A stretch of DNA of 20,926 nt from Microcaldota archaeon (GCA_021846005.1 JAJZIZ010000004.1:1-20926); one strand, 5' to 3'. Shown: positions 1-7,115, counted from the first letter of the stretch. Translations and numbers: made by a program. Notes: generated by a model from the sequence alone, not told the origin.

Positions 1-152
1 GTCTTTTCTTTTATCTCGTCTCGTATCTTATTGCATTTCGAGATAGTTCTGCTTGCGATCATTATCTGCCCGAAAACGTCGGATGCCTGTGCACACTTGT
101 GCGCCACCACGCGGGCGACTCCTCCAGCTCCTATTATCAATACTTTTGGCAT
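1..152 (-). CDS. saccharopine dehydrogenase / carboxynorspermidine synthase-like, 5' part only
   Basis: Reading the minus strand from ATG 152-150 gives about 50 residues that run off the left edge. They begin MPKVLIIGAGGVARVVAHKC and continue through a stretch containing IMIASRT. This is the N-terminal Rossmann NAD(P)-binding fold, with the glycine-rich GAGGVA loop at residues 8-13 and a second beta strand ending in ASRT. The pattern is characteristic of the saccharopine dehydrogenase family, whose prokaryotic members include carboxynorspermidine synthase of polyamine synthesis. The substrate cannot be decided because the catalytic and C-terminal domains lie outside the window. The gene is divergent from the pilus ATPase at 318, with about 165 bases between them. 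Confidence 0.75.
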   Translation of the reverse strand, partial: MPKVLIIGAGGVARVVAHKCAQASDVFGQIMIASRTISKCNKIRDEIKEK

Positions 153-269
153 GTGTTTCACGTTGCTGCTAACCAGATGGCAATAAGAATTAATAGAATT
201 ATCGGAAATTTTGCAGCACTCATGCATCTGTTTCCATGTATGAAAAATGTTAGCACAGGAAAAAGCACG

Positions 270-278
270 TTTATATTA
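270..278 (+). promoter_or_regulatory. TATA box of the pilus/secretion ATPase gene
   Basis: TTTATATTA lies about 44 bases before the ATG at 318. Archaeal initiation is usually about 26 bases downstream of the box centre, which places the transcript start near 300 and gives a leader of under 20 bases. No strong Shine-Dalgarno sequence is visible in that leader. Confidence 0.45.
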
Positions 279-317
279 TGTTAGGTTGTATGAAAAAAGA
301 TTTAGAAGCGTGTAAAA

Positions 318-1613
318 ATGGACGAAAGAAGCCTGTACCTTCTCGAAGAAGCTGTTCTTGAAACTCTTGAAAGCAAGCTGACGACACTTGAAACGAAGGA
401 GGAACTTCATGCACAGGTCGAAAGGATAGCCAGATCGATAAATCCTTCAGTTACCGCTGATGACATAGCGCTGATAACGACAGAGATAAACAGTTTCAAG
501 CCTGTCAACGAATACCTCTTTGACGAGAATGTGGAAGACATAATGATAAACAACACAAATAACATTTTCTTGTACAAGACCGATTCTGGTGCTGGGAAGG
601 CTCATGAAAAGATAATGAACAGAAAGGAACTGGAAACATTTGTCAAGAAGCTCAAGATGTATGCTACGACAGACACGGCAAACAACAACATTTTCGATGT
701 CCATCTGCCCAACGGATCAAGAGCCAATATAGTGCAGTCGCCCATAGGGGCCGACATTACAATAAGAAACTACAGAACCCATGCACTTAGCATTATCGAC
801 CTTATAAACAAGGGGGAATTGAGCTACAACCTTGCAGGCAGGCTCTGGCTGTATTCTGAAGGCATGGGAACCAGGCCTGCAAACCTCCTGATAGGCGGGC
901 TTCCTGCAGCAGGCAAAACCACACTAATGAACGCCATGTTCAGTTTCTTCAGACCGGAAGAAAGAATAGTAGTAATAGAGGAGACATACGAACTCAACAC
1001 CGAAACGCAGGAAAATTGCGTAAGGCTTGAAACAAGCCCTTCCTTGTCTACAAGAGAACTTGTCCAGAACACTCTCAGAATGCGCCCCGATAGAATAATA
1101 ATAGGGGAAGTCAGAGGAGAAGAAGCAAAGGACATGATGACCTCCATGAACATAGGGAGGATATCCATGAGCACGATACACGCAAGCACCACAAGGGAAG
1201 TCATAACAAGACTTGAGCACACCCCGATGAATATAGAAAGGGATGTAATACCGCTGATAGATGCCATAGTGATAATAACACAGACAAGAGATGATGGTGT
1301 TATGTCAAGAAAGATATCCCAGGTTTCGGAAATATCAGGCATAGAGACGCAGGTGCTCCTTTCGGACCTGTACACTTATAATTACAAAACCCACAAGGGA
1401 TCAGACATCTTTCCAAGCGTTACCTACAGGGATCTGCTCTCAAGGATTTCAGGCATACCGCCAAACGAGATAGTCGCAGAAGAACAGAAACGGGGCAGAA
1501 TATTGGAGAAGCTCAACGAATTGGGAAAACGTGACCTCAAGTCAATAAACCAGTTCTGCAGGGATTATTATGACAGTCCTGAAGCCGCTGCGCGAAGAAT
1601 AGGAGTGCAGTAA
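318..1613 (+). CDS. type II/IV secretion system (type IV pilus/archaellum-type) ATPase, GspE/VirB11/CpaF superfamily
   Basis: This 431-aa protein is a hexameric ATPase of the kind that powers assembly or secretion of pilin-like subunits at the cytoplasmic membrane. The N-terminal domain (about 1-165) contains the LFDENVEDIMINN segment typical of the CpaF/TadA/archaeal GspE group. The C-terminal motor has Walker A GGLPAAGKTT (193-202), an acidic Asp-box EETYEL (221-226), a Walker B region RPDRIIIGEVRG (256-267) and the His-box MSTIHAS (284-290). All key motifs are intact and the length is normal. No TadC/FlaJ-type membrane partner lies next to it, so which filament it drives is open. The class III-signal protein at 14846 is a possible substrate of such a machine, but only by inference. 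It converges on the pyrophosphatase gene with 26 bases between the stops. Confidence 0.9.
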   Translation: MDERSLYLLEEAVLETLESKLTTLETKEELHAQVERIARSINPSVTADDIALITTEINSFKPVNEYLFDENVEDIMINNTNNIFLYKTDSGAGKAHEKIMNRKELETFVKKLKMYATTDTANNNIFDVHLPNGSRANIVQSPIGADITIRNYRTHALSIIDLINKGELSYNLAGRLWLYSEGMGTRPANLLIGGLPAAGKTTLMNAMFSFFRPEERIVVIEETYELNTETQENCVRLETSPSLSTRELVQNTLRMRPDRIIIGEVRGEEAKDMMTSMNIGRISMSTIHASTTREVITRLEHTPMNIERDVIPLIDAIVIITQTRDDGVMSRKISQVSEISGIETQVLLSDLYTYNYKTHKGSDIFPSVTYRDLLSRISGIPPNEIVAEEQKRGRILEKLNELGKRDLKSINQFCRDYYDSPEAAARRIGVQ

Positions 1614-1639
1614 ACGCGGCGCAGGAACACCGGGAAGAG

Positions 1640-2191
1640 TCATATCATTCTTTTTGAGGCGAGGTAGTGTTTCAGCCTTCCGAAGGCTTTGCCCCTTGCC
1701 GAAAATTTGTTTTTTGTCGAAATATCCATCTGGCTTAGAGTAAATTCTTGCCCATGAGGAATAAACAACGAATCGAAACCAAAACCAGCTTTGCCTTTCG
1801 GAAGGCTGGAAATTTTACCCTTGACCTTTGAAGTGAATATCCGAGTATATTTTCCGTCTGAGAAACCGATCGAGGTGGCAGCTGTTGCCGAATATATTCC
1901 ATAAAGAGAAACAAGACGAGATAGCCCTTCAGTACCCAGTGTTCCGTAGAAATGCTTGGCAAATGCGCCAGGAAGGCCGTTTATCGCATCGAGATACAAC
2001 CCAGTATCATCTACACAGACGGGTTTCTTGAGAACCCTGTATGCTTCCTCCAACTTGAATTTTACAACCTCTGCAGTGTCAAGATTCTGTATTTCCTCGA
2101 TTTCCAATGAAGCCATTTCCAGATTTCTGCCTATTATGTCCTTGGCTTCGTTGAACTTGTTCCTGTTTGACGTTACAAAGAATATTTTCAT
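1640..2191 (-). CDS. rdgB: XTP/dITP pyrophosphatase (Ham1/RdgB/ITPA family)
   Basis: This 183-aa house-cleaning nucleotide pyrophosphatase hydrolyses non-canonical purine nucleoside triphosphates (ITP, dITP, XTP) to the monophosphate and pyrophosphate, keeping deaminated purines out of nucleic acids. Visible family signatures are the N-terminal TSNRNKFNEAK nucleotide-binding segment (residues 7-17), the acidic VDDTGLYLDAINGLPG block (from about 60), a GFGFDSLFIP segment (about 136-145) and the late SARGKAFGRL helix. Length matches archaeal members. The start ATG at 2191-2189 sits about 12 bases after the predicted transcription start. The right end of the insertion element lies only about 50 bases upstream of this promoter. 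Confidence 0.92.
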   Translation of the reverse strand: MKIFFVTSNRNKFNEAKDIIGRNLEMASLEIEEIQNLDTAEVVKFKLEEAYRVLKKPVCVDDTGLYLDAINGLPGAFAKHFYGTLGTEGLSRLVSLYGIYSATAATSIGFSDGKYTRIFTSKVKGKISSLPKGKAGFGFDSLFIPHGQEFTLSQMDISTKNKFSARGKAFGRLKHYLASKRMI

Positions 2192-2218
2192 TGATATGAC
2201 CTTCTTGAAGATAGATAT

Positions 2219-2230
2219 GGAAAATATTTA
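2219..2230 (-). promoter_or_regulatory. TATA box of the XTP/dITP pyrophosphatase gene
   Basis: On the minus strand this reads as the AT-only run TAAATATTTT. It is spaced to start transcription near 2200-2203, leaving a leader of about ten bases before the ATG at 2191. It sits between the gene and the insertion element, so the element did not remove the promoter. Confidence 0.5.
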
Positions 2231-2286
2231 TGCCTAAGCGCTTCCGCTTCCATGCGTACCCTGCAGCATTGAGTTTCTGACATCCT

Positions 2287-2306
2287 CCCACGAATAAATT
2301 CGTGGG
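2287..2306 (-). repeat. right-end hairpin of the IS200/IS605 element
   Basis: CCCACGAAT and ATTCGTGGG form a perfect 9-bp stem with a two-base gap (a four-base loop if the AT closing pair opens). It lies 28 bases past the tnpB stop, and its stem closely matches the left-end hairpin at 4069-4089. Confidence 0.85.
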
Positions 2307-2334
2307 GTTCCTCTTTGGTTCGGTGTCTCTGCGT

Positions 2335-3354
2335 TCATGGAGTTGCACCTTGGGGCGTATCAGTGCTGCCCTTGAATACATCCCTGTCTGCATTCAATTG
2401 ACTTCTGCCTTCTCCGATTGGAGGACGCTGCGATATGTTGAACGATGCATTTGCGTCGGCATGGTCTACGTGCCCACACGACTGGCACACGAATTTCTTT
2501 GAATCCCTAATACCTTCGTTTCCGCACCTTGAACAGTCCTTGGACGTGTTTTTAGGCTCCACGTAGGTTAGAGGTATTCCGTATAATTTTGCTTTGTATT
2601 CAATGAAAGTCTGCAATTGGTAGAATGACCAACTATGCAGACTGTAGTTGAAGTTTCTTGTGTGTTTCCTGCTTTTTCTTATGCCTTCCAGTTTCTCTAA
2701 CTTTATCCCTGCATTATTTTCCTTTGCAGTCTCAACTATTGCCTTTGAGACGTTGTGGTTTATGTTTCTGATTGTTCTTGACTCCCTGTTCCTTATCTTT
2801 TTTACCACGCCATATTTTCCTTCTTTTTGTATTTTCCTTCTTATGTTCCTATATTTCTTGTGGATATGGAACGCCTCCTTTCCGAGTTTCAGAATCTTTC
2901 CTGTGTCTGGGTTTCCTATTACTGCAATATGACCTGTCGTGTTCCTGTCTACTCCTACCCATGTTTGAGGAACTATCTGTGGTTCTTCCTTGATATCTAC
3001 TGAAACATAGGCATATTCGTTATCTAGTTCTATCTGATTTATCTTTTTGTAGTCGTTCCTGAAATTATACGGGACGCTGAACTTTAGGCATCGAATATCT
3101 ATTGTCCTGTTCTCCTTATTTGCATTGACCGATTGAGAAGGAACGGTCAGTTTTATCTTATTGACATTCTTGATTGTCTCGTTGTTTCCATACTTCCTGA
3201 GTATCTGATTTGCGATTGCGGATTTTAGACCGAATTGTTTTACGTCCTTTGAAGACCTTGTTTTGTGGGTTAAGGCGAACTCAGCAATCTTCCTTGCTTT
3301 TCCTAGCTCCGAAGAAAAATCCCTGTTGTGTTTTATCTTGAAGGTCAAAATCAT
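2335..3354 (-). CDS. tnpB: TnpB, RNA-guided RuvC nuclease of the IS200/IS605 element
   Basis: This 339-aa protein belongs to the family ancestral to Cas12, whose studied members use an RNA from the element's right end to cut the donor site and so help retain the element. The split RuvC site appears complete: D136 in WVGVDRNTTG, E220 in KLEKL, and D300 in HADANASFNI. A four-cysteine zinc knuckle (C274, C277, C290, C293) lies between the last two RuvC parts, as in active TnpB. The protein is somewhat shorter than many TnpBs at the N terminus but shows no frameshift. Its ATG is four bases after the stop of the membrane ORF, so translation is probably coupled to it. Activity is inferred from residue conservation only. 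Confidence 0.92.
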   Translation of the reverse strand: MILTFKIKHNRDFSSELGKARKIAEFALTHKTRSSKDVKQFGLKSAIANQILRKYGNNETIKNVNKIKLTVPSQSVNANKENRTIDIRCLKFSVPYNFRNDYKKINQIELDNEYAYVSVDIKEEPQIVPQTWVGVDRNTTGHIAVIGNPDTGKILKLGKEAFHIHKKYRNIRRKIQKEGKYGVVKKIRNRESRTIRNINHNVSKAIVETAKENNAGIKLEKLEGIRKSRKHTRNFNYSLHSWSFYQLQTFIEYKAKLYGIPLTYVEPKNTSKDCSRCGNEGIRDSKKFVCQSCGHVDHADANASFNISQRPPIGEGRSQLNADRDVFKGSTDTPQGATP

Positions 3355-3358
3355 TATG

Positions 3359-3601
3359 TCACTTTTTATAAAACCATTTTACCATCGTTAATGCAATCAG
3401 GCCAATTACTACAAGAGCTATGCCAAAATATATAAGATAGATTGCCGACGGATCTGTGCAACAAGGCATTGAAGGTCGCCCTACAATTTCAGCGGGACAA
3501 CTGCACATCCTGTTAAGGTAGGGAATGGCACTGCCGATAGAGATTATCAATCCCAAAAGTATTGAAATTACACTGAAGACCATTAGTGTATTTTGTTTCA
3601 T
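3359..3601 (-). CDS. 80-aa two-helix membrane protein embedded between tnpA and tnpB
   Basis: I do not recognise this family. The protein has two strongly hydrophobic segments (about residues 7-29 and 53-75) joined by a polar loop rich in cysteine (C33, C35, C47, C48), proline and glycine, and it ends in a basic KWFYKK tail. Its ATG overlaps the tnpA stop as ATGA (3598-3601), and its TGA is four bases before the tnpB ATG, so the three genes form one tightly coupled unit. That packing and the hydrophobic pattern argue for a real gene rather than a chance reading frame. A membrane protein is not a standard part of IS200/IS605 elements, so this may be a captured passenger gene. No function is assigned. 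Confidence 0.7.
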   Translation of the reverse strand: MKQNTLMVFSVISILLGLIISIGSAIPYLNRMCSCPAEIVGRPSMPCCTDPSAIYLIYFGIALVVIGLIALTMVKWFYKK

Positions 3602-3990
3602 ACTTTATCCCATTGTTGTTCTATATATTTCTTGATTGTCGCAGCAGACACGTTTCCTGAGGTTGAAAGAAAATATGAACGTGTCCAGAGGGTCGGCATC
3701 TTTAGGAGTTCTGGAAACTCGTTTCTTAAATATCTTGAACTTCTGCCTTTGAATCTCTTGACTACTATCTCTGGTCTTGACCTTACATCAGCAGAGACGA
3801 ATAGATGAACGTGGTCTGGCATGACCTCTTTTGAAATAATCTCCCAGCCGTTTTCAAGTGCGACCTCAAACATAATTTCTTCAAGCCTTTTCTTTATGCC
3901 TCCTACCAATAACTTCCTTCTATATTTAGGGCAGAATACTATGTGGTAGGTTACCATTGCCACACTTGTTCGGTTATGTTTATATTCCAC
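3598..3990 (-). CDS. tnpA: TnpA, Y1 HUH single-strand transposase
   Basis: This 130-aa transposase excises and inserts the element as single-stranded DNA by recognising the end hairpins. The metal-binding HUH motif is present as PDHVHLFV (H60 and H62), and the nucleophilic tyrosine is Y122 in IKKYIEQQ. The N terminus has the expected VTYHIVFCPKYRRKLL strand. Both catalytic parts and normal length suggest a functional enzyme. The start is GTG (3990-3988): an in-frame stop lies a short way upstream and no in-frame ATG falls between. A TATA box at 4021-4032 is spaced for a leader of about ten bases. The tnpA stop overlaps the start of the 80-aa membrane ORF. Confidence 0.93.
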   Translation of the reverse strand: MEYKHNRTSVAMVTYHIVFCPKYRRKLLVGGIKKRLEEIMFEVALENGWEIISKEVMPDHVHLFVSADVRSRPEIVVKRFKGRSSRYLRNEFPELLKMPTLWTRSYFLSTSGNVSAATIKKYIEQQWDKV

Positions 3991-4020
3991 ATTAATCCTT
4001 AGATACTATATGTCTCTTCT

Positions 4021-4032
4021 AATTTATATAGA
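4021..4032 (-). promoter_or_regulatory. TATA box of the insertion-element operon
   Basis: On the minus strand it reads CTATATAAATT. It places initiation near 4001, about ten bases before the tnpA GTG. It sits inside the left end, between the hairpin and tnpA, so the element carries its own promoter. Confidence 0.5.
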
Positions 4033-4068
4033 TATGCATCTATCAAATTGCAAGACATTCGCATTCAT

Positions 4069-4089
4069 CCCACGATTGGAAATCGTGGG
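4069..4089 (-). repeat. left-end hairpin of the IS200/IS605 element
   Basis: CCCACGATT (4069-4077), loop GGA, AATCGTGGG (4081-4089): a perfect 9-bp stem with a three-base loop, about 80 bases upstream of tnpA. Seven of its nine stem pairs are identical to the right-end hairpin. Confidence 0.85.
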
Positions 4090-4146
4090 CTTTCTGCTAG
4101 ACATTTTTGTAAAACTGGAACTTCAGAGGCTCGGAGACCGAGGCGG

Positions 4147-5232
4147 TTATTTCAGGAGATAGAGGATTTCAAGTATTATCTCTATTATTATTAGCGCTAT
4201 TATTATGCGTTCAAGAAAGGCTTCGTGCCAGAAGGCCTCTATGTCGGAAATATACTTTCTTTCATTGTCTATGGCTTCCAGGTCTTTTTCTATGGAGCTT
4301 TTGAGCACATCAAGCTTGAATACGTTTGAAAATAAAGAATAGACTCTTGAGAGATACCATTCACCTAGGCCGAAGACGGTATCGTTTATATTGTTTATGA
4401 CTGTCCTGGTGCTGTCATACACGCCGCCGAGGGACATGTTTATCTTTGCCATCTCGGCGTTTTTCATGCGCAATACCCCAGGATTCATAGAATTCAGGAC
4501 CGAACTCGAAGACTCCAGCTTTACTGTAAGCAGTTGGTGATATATGCGCATCTCAAGCAATTGCAGGTTTGATATCTCGGCTATCAGAAGCTCATGCTCG
4601 TAGACACTTTCTTTGTCGATCATAACTGCACTTTCCCACCCTACAAAAAGTACGTTGCTGGAATCATAGGCTATGCTTTTCCCCAGAATATATTCTATAT
4701 AATCTGGTTCTAGAGTTTCCGCATGCACTTCGTCTATGAGAAGACCAGATATCATCTTTTTCGATTTCTGCAGTAGACCGGCTTTGTCTCCTTCCAGGTA
4801 GTAGAACTTGTATGTTTCTGACAACTGATTTATGCTTATCTCTTTCTTTTTTGACAAAGCAGATGAGACTTTTTTCTTGGTCTTTGAGACTGTTGATTTT
4901 ATGAATTCGTTTATCTCCTTGTCAAAAGTCATCCTGAAAATCAGGTCATTTGTGCCGTTTGACATTGGATACCGTATCCTTATGGAAAATCCTCCGAAGG
5001 GATACAGTGCGACCTGGACCTTGAACTTATACTGGATATTTGCAATGGACAGGGTTTCCTCCTTTAGATTGAATATTGAAGGGATATTGAATGTTGCTAT
5101 CTCTTCTGGTTCAGGTTTCTTGAACTCGTACTTTGAAAAGTCCTCAGGATTCTTCAGCAAACCAGAAAGCTGCTCTTCAGTAAATCTGGTACCGGAATCA
5201 TACATAAATAGATAGATTATTTCGCCATTCAT
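4147..5232 (-). CDS. tail-anchored protein, possible Rmd1/YagE (DUF155)-like
   Basis: The protein has about 361 residues: a soluble N-terminal part, a mixed central region with VLFVGWESAVMI, a helical region with EHELLIAEISNLQLLEMRIYH, and one C-terminal membrane helix (last 20 or so residues, rich in Ile and Leu) with a very short tail. A late helical bundle ending in FLERIIIALIIIEIILEIL resembles the end of the Rmd1/YagE family, which has a soluble body and a terminal anchor; I hold that assignment loosely. I chose ATG 5232 because the TATA box at 5258-5266 predicts a transcript start near 5236. A GTG at 5241, three codons upstream in frame, would then be untranscribed. The insertion element ends about 50 bases beyond its stop. 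Confidence 0.6.
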   Translation of the reverse strand: MNGEIIYLFMYDSGTRFTEEQLSGLLKNPEDFSKYEFKKPEPEEIATFNIPSIFNLKEETLSIANIQYKFKVQVALYPFGGFSIRIRYPMSNGTNDLIFRMTFDKEINEFIKSTVSKTKKKVSSALSKKKEISINQLSETYKFYYLEGDKAGLLQKSKKMISGLLIDEVHAETLEPDYIEYILGKSIAYDSSNVLFVGWESAVMIDKESVYEHELLIAEISNLQLLEMRIYHQLLTVKLESSSSVLNSMNPGVLRMKNAEMAKINMSLGGVYDSTRTVINNINDTVFGLGEWYLSRVYSLFSNVFKLDVLKSSIEKDLEAIDNERKYISDIEAFWHEAFLERIIIALIIIEIILEILYLLK

Positions 5233-5257
5233 GAATACCACCCCATACTGAGCCGTA

Positions 5258-5266
5258 ATATAACAT
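5258..5266 (-). promoter_or_regulatory. TATA box of the tail-anchored protein gene
   Basis: On the minus strand, TTATATTAC is spaced to start transcription near 5236. That makes the transcript nearly leaderless at ATG 5232 and argues against the upstream GTG at 5241. Confidence 0.4.
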
Positions 5267-5743
5267 CTTGGAAAGCTAAGAAGCTTTTCATTTGTAACTG
5301 GTTGTATGAAATTTTTACGCAGTGTGAGAGGGGTGAGAACAGACAGGGTTGTTCAGCTGAAACTGCCATCAGCTGGATGGATACCATAATTTGGTCATGG
5401 AGAAGTCTGCCGTGCAACAGGTCTAAAAGCTTGTTAGATTTTTAAGCAGGATAAGTGATGAACGCTAATTTCTACTATTTTCTTATCAGATATTTGATGA
5501 TTTAAAAAGCGGGAAGACAATCTATAAGAAATAAACCGCTTGCCAAGAAAAGGTGAGGTATCTTTTTAAATTTCAGATAGATACACTCTAAGATTTAAAT
5601 ACCGGCTTCTAATAATATTTATTAATAGCAGAGCATAACTCAATTAGCGGTAATAAGAAAAGGGGCTGGGCCCCTTTTGAACCCCAAGCATGTTGGGCTC
5701 ACTCCGCAGCAAGCTAGCGGTATCTCGCCCGACGACGGCAGTT
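5267..5743. other. gene-poor, partly AT-rich intergenic region with hairpins
   Basis: I see no convincing gene in this stretch of nearly 480 bases. It contains an 8-bp inverted repeat AAGCTTTT (5281-5288) and AAAAGCTT (5425-5432) around a moderately GC-rich segment. A very AT-rich run follows (about 5450-5650). A cluster of palindromes at 5658-5756 then leads into the stop of the decayed transposase. TnpB-like coding remnants were looked for and not found. Confidence 0.5.
5658..5678. repeat. strong hairpin, probable right end of the decayed element
   Basis: AAAAGGGGC, loop TGG, GCCCCTTTT: a perfect 9-bp stem. A second weaker inverted repeat CCCAA/TTGGG (5683-5697) and a third GCAGTT/AACTGC (5738-5756) follow before the transposase stop. 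It could equally be a transcription terminator. Confidence 0.6.
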
Positions 5744-6223
5744 TCAGTTGAACTGCAGTTTCATCTGTTTCCCTTCATCCTTGTCCGTCAGAAATGATTC
5801 ATATGAAATGTCCTGTCGTCTGATGTGATTCAGTATTATGTTCTCGCCTACGGGCCCGACACTGGTTCCTGACGGTTGACCGCCCCAGAAATGTTTGTCA
5901 GGGTACCTTTTGATGTAATTTGGCATTTCCTTGAAGACTTTTGATGCGGAATACGACTTCAGGATCTGCGCCACCTGCTGCATTGAGAGGTTTCTTGGCA
6001 CATTCACTTCCATAGGGATGTGTGCATAGTCGTCTCCAAACGCAAATTCCTTTATCTTTATGTTGAATCGCATTTCCACTTCGCGGAATGCGTCAGCAAC
6101 AATTTTCTGTGTCCTCGGATTTTTGAATACCTTGAATCGATACTTTGATACAATCACAATGTGCTGAAAATTATACACCCAAGCCGATTCCTTTTTATTT
6201 TTTGCATTCGCTATGCTAACCAT
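5744..6223 (-). CDS. tnpA: TnpA-like Y1 transposase homologue lacking both catalytic elements
   Basis: The fold matches IS200-type TnpA: an N-terminal FQHIVIVSKYRFKVF strand, then EFAFGDDYAHIPMEV where the HUH motif belongs, then a basic ILKSYSASKVFKEMP helix, then NIILNHIRRQ where the tyrosine helix belongs. Only one histidine of HUH remains: aligned as A-H-I-P the second His is Pro (codon CCT), and aligned as Y-A-H the first is Tyr. The nucleophilic tyrosine position is His (codon CAC, one base from TAC). The frame is nonetheless open for 159 codons. The start ATG 6223 follows a GGAG sequence at a workable distance. It is either freshly inactivated or kept for binding hairpin DNA; the sequence does not decide. 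Confidence 0.75.
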   Translation of the reverse strand: MVSIANAKNKKESAWVYNFQHIVIVSKYRFKVFKNPRTQKIVADAFREVEMRFNIKIKEFAFGDDYAHIPMEVNVPRNLSMQQVAQILKSYSASKVFKEMPNYIKRYPDKHFWGGQPSGTSVGPVGENIILNHIRRQDISYESFLTDKDEGKQMKLQFN

Positions 6224-6236
6224 TTTCTCATGTCTC

Positions 6237-6254
6237 CGCGGCCTAACGGCCGCG
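6237..6254. repeat. GC-rich hairpin upstream of the decayed tnpA
   Basis: CGCGGCC, loop TAAC, GGCCGCG: a perfect 7-bp stem only 14 bases before the tnpA start codon. It would lie in the 5' leader if the transcript starts further upstream, and it resembles end palindromes of IS200-like elements. Confidence 0.6.
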
Positions 6255-6306
6255 TTGACAATTTTTCTACGAGAAGACGTAAATCTTTGCAGGATTAGAC
6301 TTCAGC

Positions 6307-6323
6307 CCCCAACGAGGTTGGGG
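6307..6323. repeat. hairpin, probable left end of the decayed element
   Basis: CCCCAAC, loop GAG, GTTGGGG: a perfect 7-bp stem. Its distance to the transposase start is close to that of the left-end hairpin in the intact element at 4069-4089. It lies 19 bases before the start of the divergent membrane-protein gene at 6342. Confidence 0.6.
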
Positions 6324-6341
6324 AAATTTCCAGGTATTAAT

Positions 6342-6959
6342 ATGGTAAGCAAAATAATTTGGGATAGGATAAAAGAAAGTGGACGGAAAATGAAAGAATT
6401 AGATAAACAAGTAGAAATTTATAATTTTACAGTAGGTACTACCATCTGGCAAATAATCGTAGCTATATTCCTCTCCGCGGGTTTCTTCTTCCTAGGAGCG
6501 GAAGTATATCCACTATTCGTTATTTGCATTGTTATAATAATAATTATTCTTATTGTACTGATTAAAGAATATATCAAGGTTGTGAATAAAGTAATTGCAA
6601 GAGAGATGGATCTAGAATTATCAGATTGGAAGAAATACAAAAAGCTTTCAGATCAAAATAAAACAACGGAAGCGAACCAACTCTTAAATAACATAATAAT
6701 AAAAAGGACATCAAAGGAAATTCAGAAGGCCGAAGATTTGGAAGGAAAAACGAGATCGATTTTAAAGATATTGAGGCTCGTAGAGGAGAAAAATTTAGAG
6801 GATGGAGAAATAGCACAGATAGCAAATGCCAATAAATTATCTTTGAACTATTATTCCATGACACAATCAGAACTTGAGACACTGATTAAACTTCTTTCCA
6901 ATTCTTCAAAGAAAGATAAAAGAAAGCTAAGGCAGTATGGAGTTAAACCTAAACGCTGA
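6342..6959 (+). CDS. 205-aa two-helix membrane protein with cytoplasmic helical tail, unknown
   Basis: I do not recognise this gene. From ATG 6342 it encodes an amphipathic N-terminal stretch, two adjacent membrane helices (about residues 34-53 and 56-74) and then about 130 mostly helical, charged residues ending in a basic tail (KKDKRKLRQYGVKPKR). Two helices plus a long cytoplasmic helix recalls SLATT-type membrane effectors in outline only; no sequence motif supports that name. The reading frame is open further upstream (to 6213), but that part overlaps transposon hairpins and looks non-coding. An alternative start is ATG 6390, which has a better-spaced AT-rich box at about 6350-6360. Base composition is much poorer in G+C than housekeeping genes in the window, suggesting transfer. 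Confidence 0.6.
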   Translation: MVSKIIWDRIKESGRKMKELDKQVEIYNFTVGTTIWQIIVAIFLSAGFFFLGAEVYPLFVICIVIIIIILIVLIKEYIKVVNKVIAREMDLELSDWKKYKKLSDQNKTTEANQLLNNIIIKRTSKEIQKAEDLEGKTRSILKILRLVEEKNLEDGEIAQIANANKLSLNYYSMTQSELETLIKLLSNSSKKDKRKLRQYGVKPKR

Positions 6960-7115
6960 ACCCAAGCCCAAGATGAACTCTGAAGAAGTTGTTCAGTTTG
7001 GACGTCTCGTTACTTGAATTCCATGCTATCTAGATCCTTTACTTGAACGAATTTGGATTCGGACGTTCAAACTTACGAATAATTACTTGTAAGAGTTATA
7101 AGAAAATGCGAAAAC

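Larger units (their letters stand above)
2278..4095 (-). mobile_element. IS200/IS605-family element with tnpA, an extra membrane ORF, and tnpB
   Basis: About 1.8 kb on the minus strand contains tnpA (3598-3990), an 80-aa membrane ORF (3359-3601) and tnpB (2335-3354). It is bracketed by two near-perfect hairpins at 4069-4089 (left end, upstream of tnpA) and 2287-2306 (right end, downstream of tnpB). Subterminal hairpins recognised as single strands by a Y1 HUH transposase are the hallmark of this family. The ends are CCCACGATT/AATCGTGGG and CCCACGAAT/ATTCGTGGG, nearly identical stems as expected for a functional pair. Exact cleavage sites cannot be fixed, so outer coordinates are approximate. 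In known relatives the right end and tnpB 3' region also encode the TnpB guide (omega/reRNA); that region here would be about 2280-2450. Confidence 0.85.
5658..6323 (-). mobile_element. palindrome-flanked element with a lone, catalytically dead TnpA
   Basis: A single minus-strand Y1-transposase-like gene (5744-6223) is bracketed by hairpins: 5658-5678 on the downstream side, and 6237-6254 plus 6307-6323 upstream. The outer upstream hairpin stands about 85-100 bases before the transposase start, similar to the left end of the intact element at 4069-4089. The minus-strand sequence leaving each upstream hairpin shares a loose GGG..TGAA pattern. There is no tnpB. The arrangement fits an IS200-like element or a palindrome-associated transposable element that can no longer move itself. 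Outer limits are approximate. Confidence 0.55.

Noticed and set aside
5450..5500. C/D-box-like sRNA (GTGATGA at about 5455 and TGATGA near 5494)
   Set aside because: No CTGA-type D box at a proper distance on either strand and no consistent terminal stem.
5676..5700. Possible tRNA fragment (T-loop-like GGTTCAAA on the minus strand)
   Set aside because: The flanking GGGG runs cannot pair as a T stem and there is no acceptor or anticodon arm; kept only as a possible att repeat.
6213..6341. Upstream extension of the 205-aa membrane protein back to 6213
   Set aside because: The extra residues come from the two transposon hairpins and the decayed tnpA leader, and they are not protein-like compared with the part from 6342.
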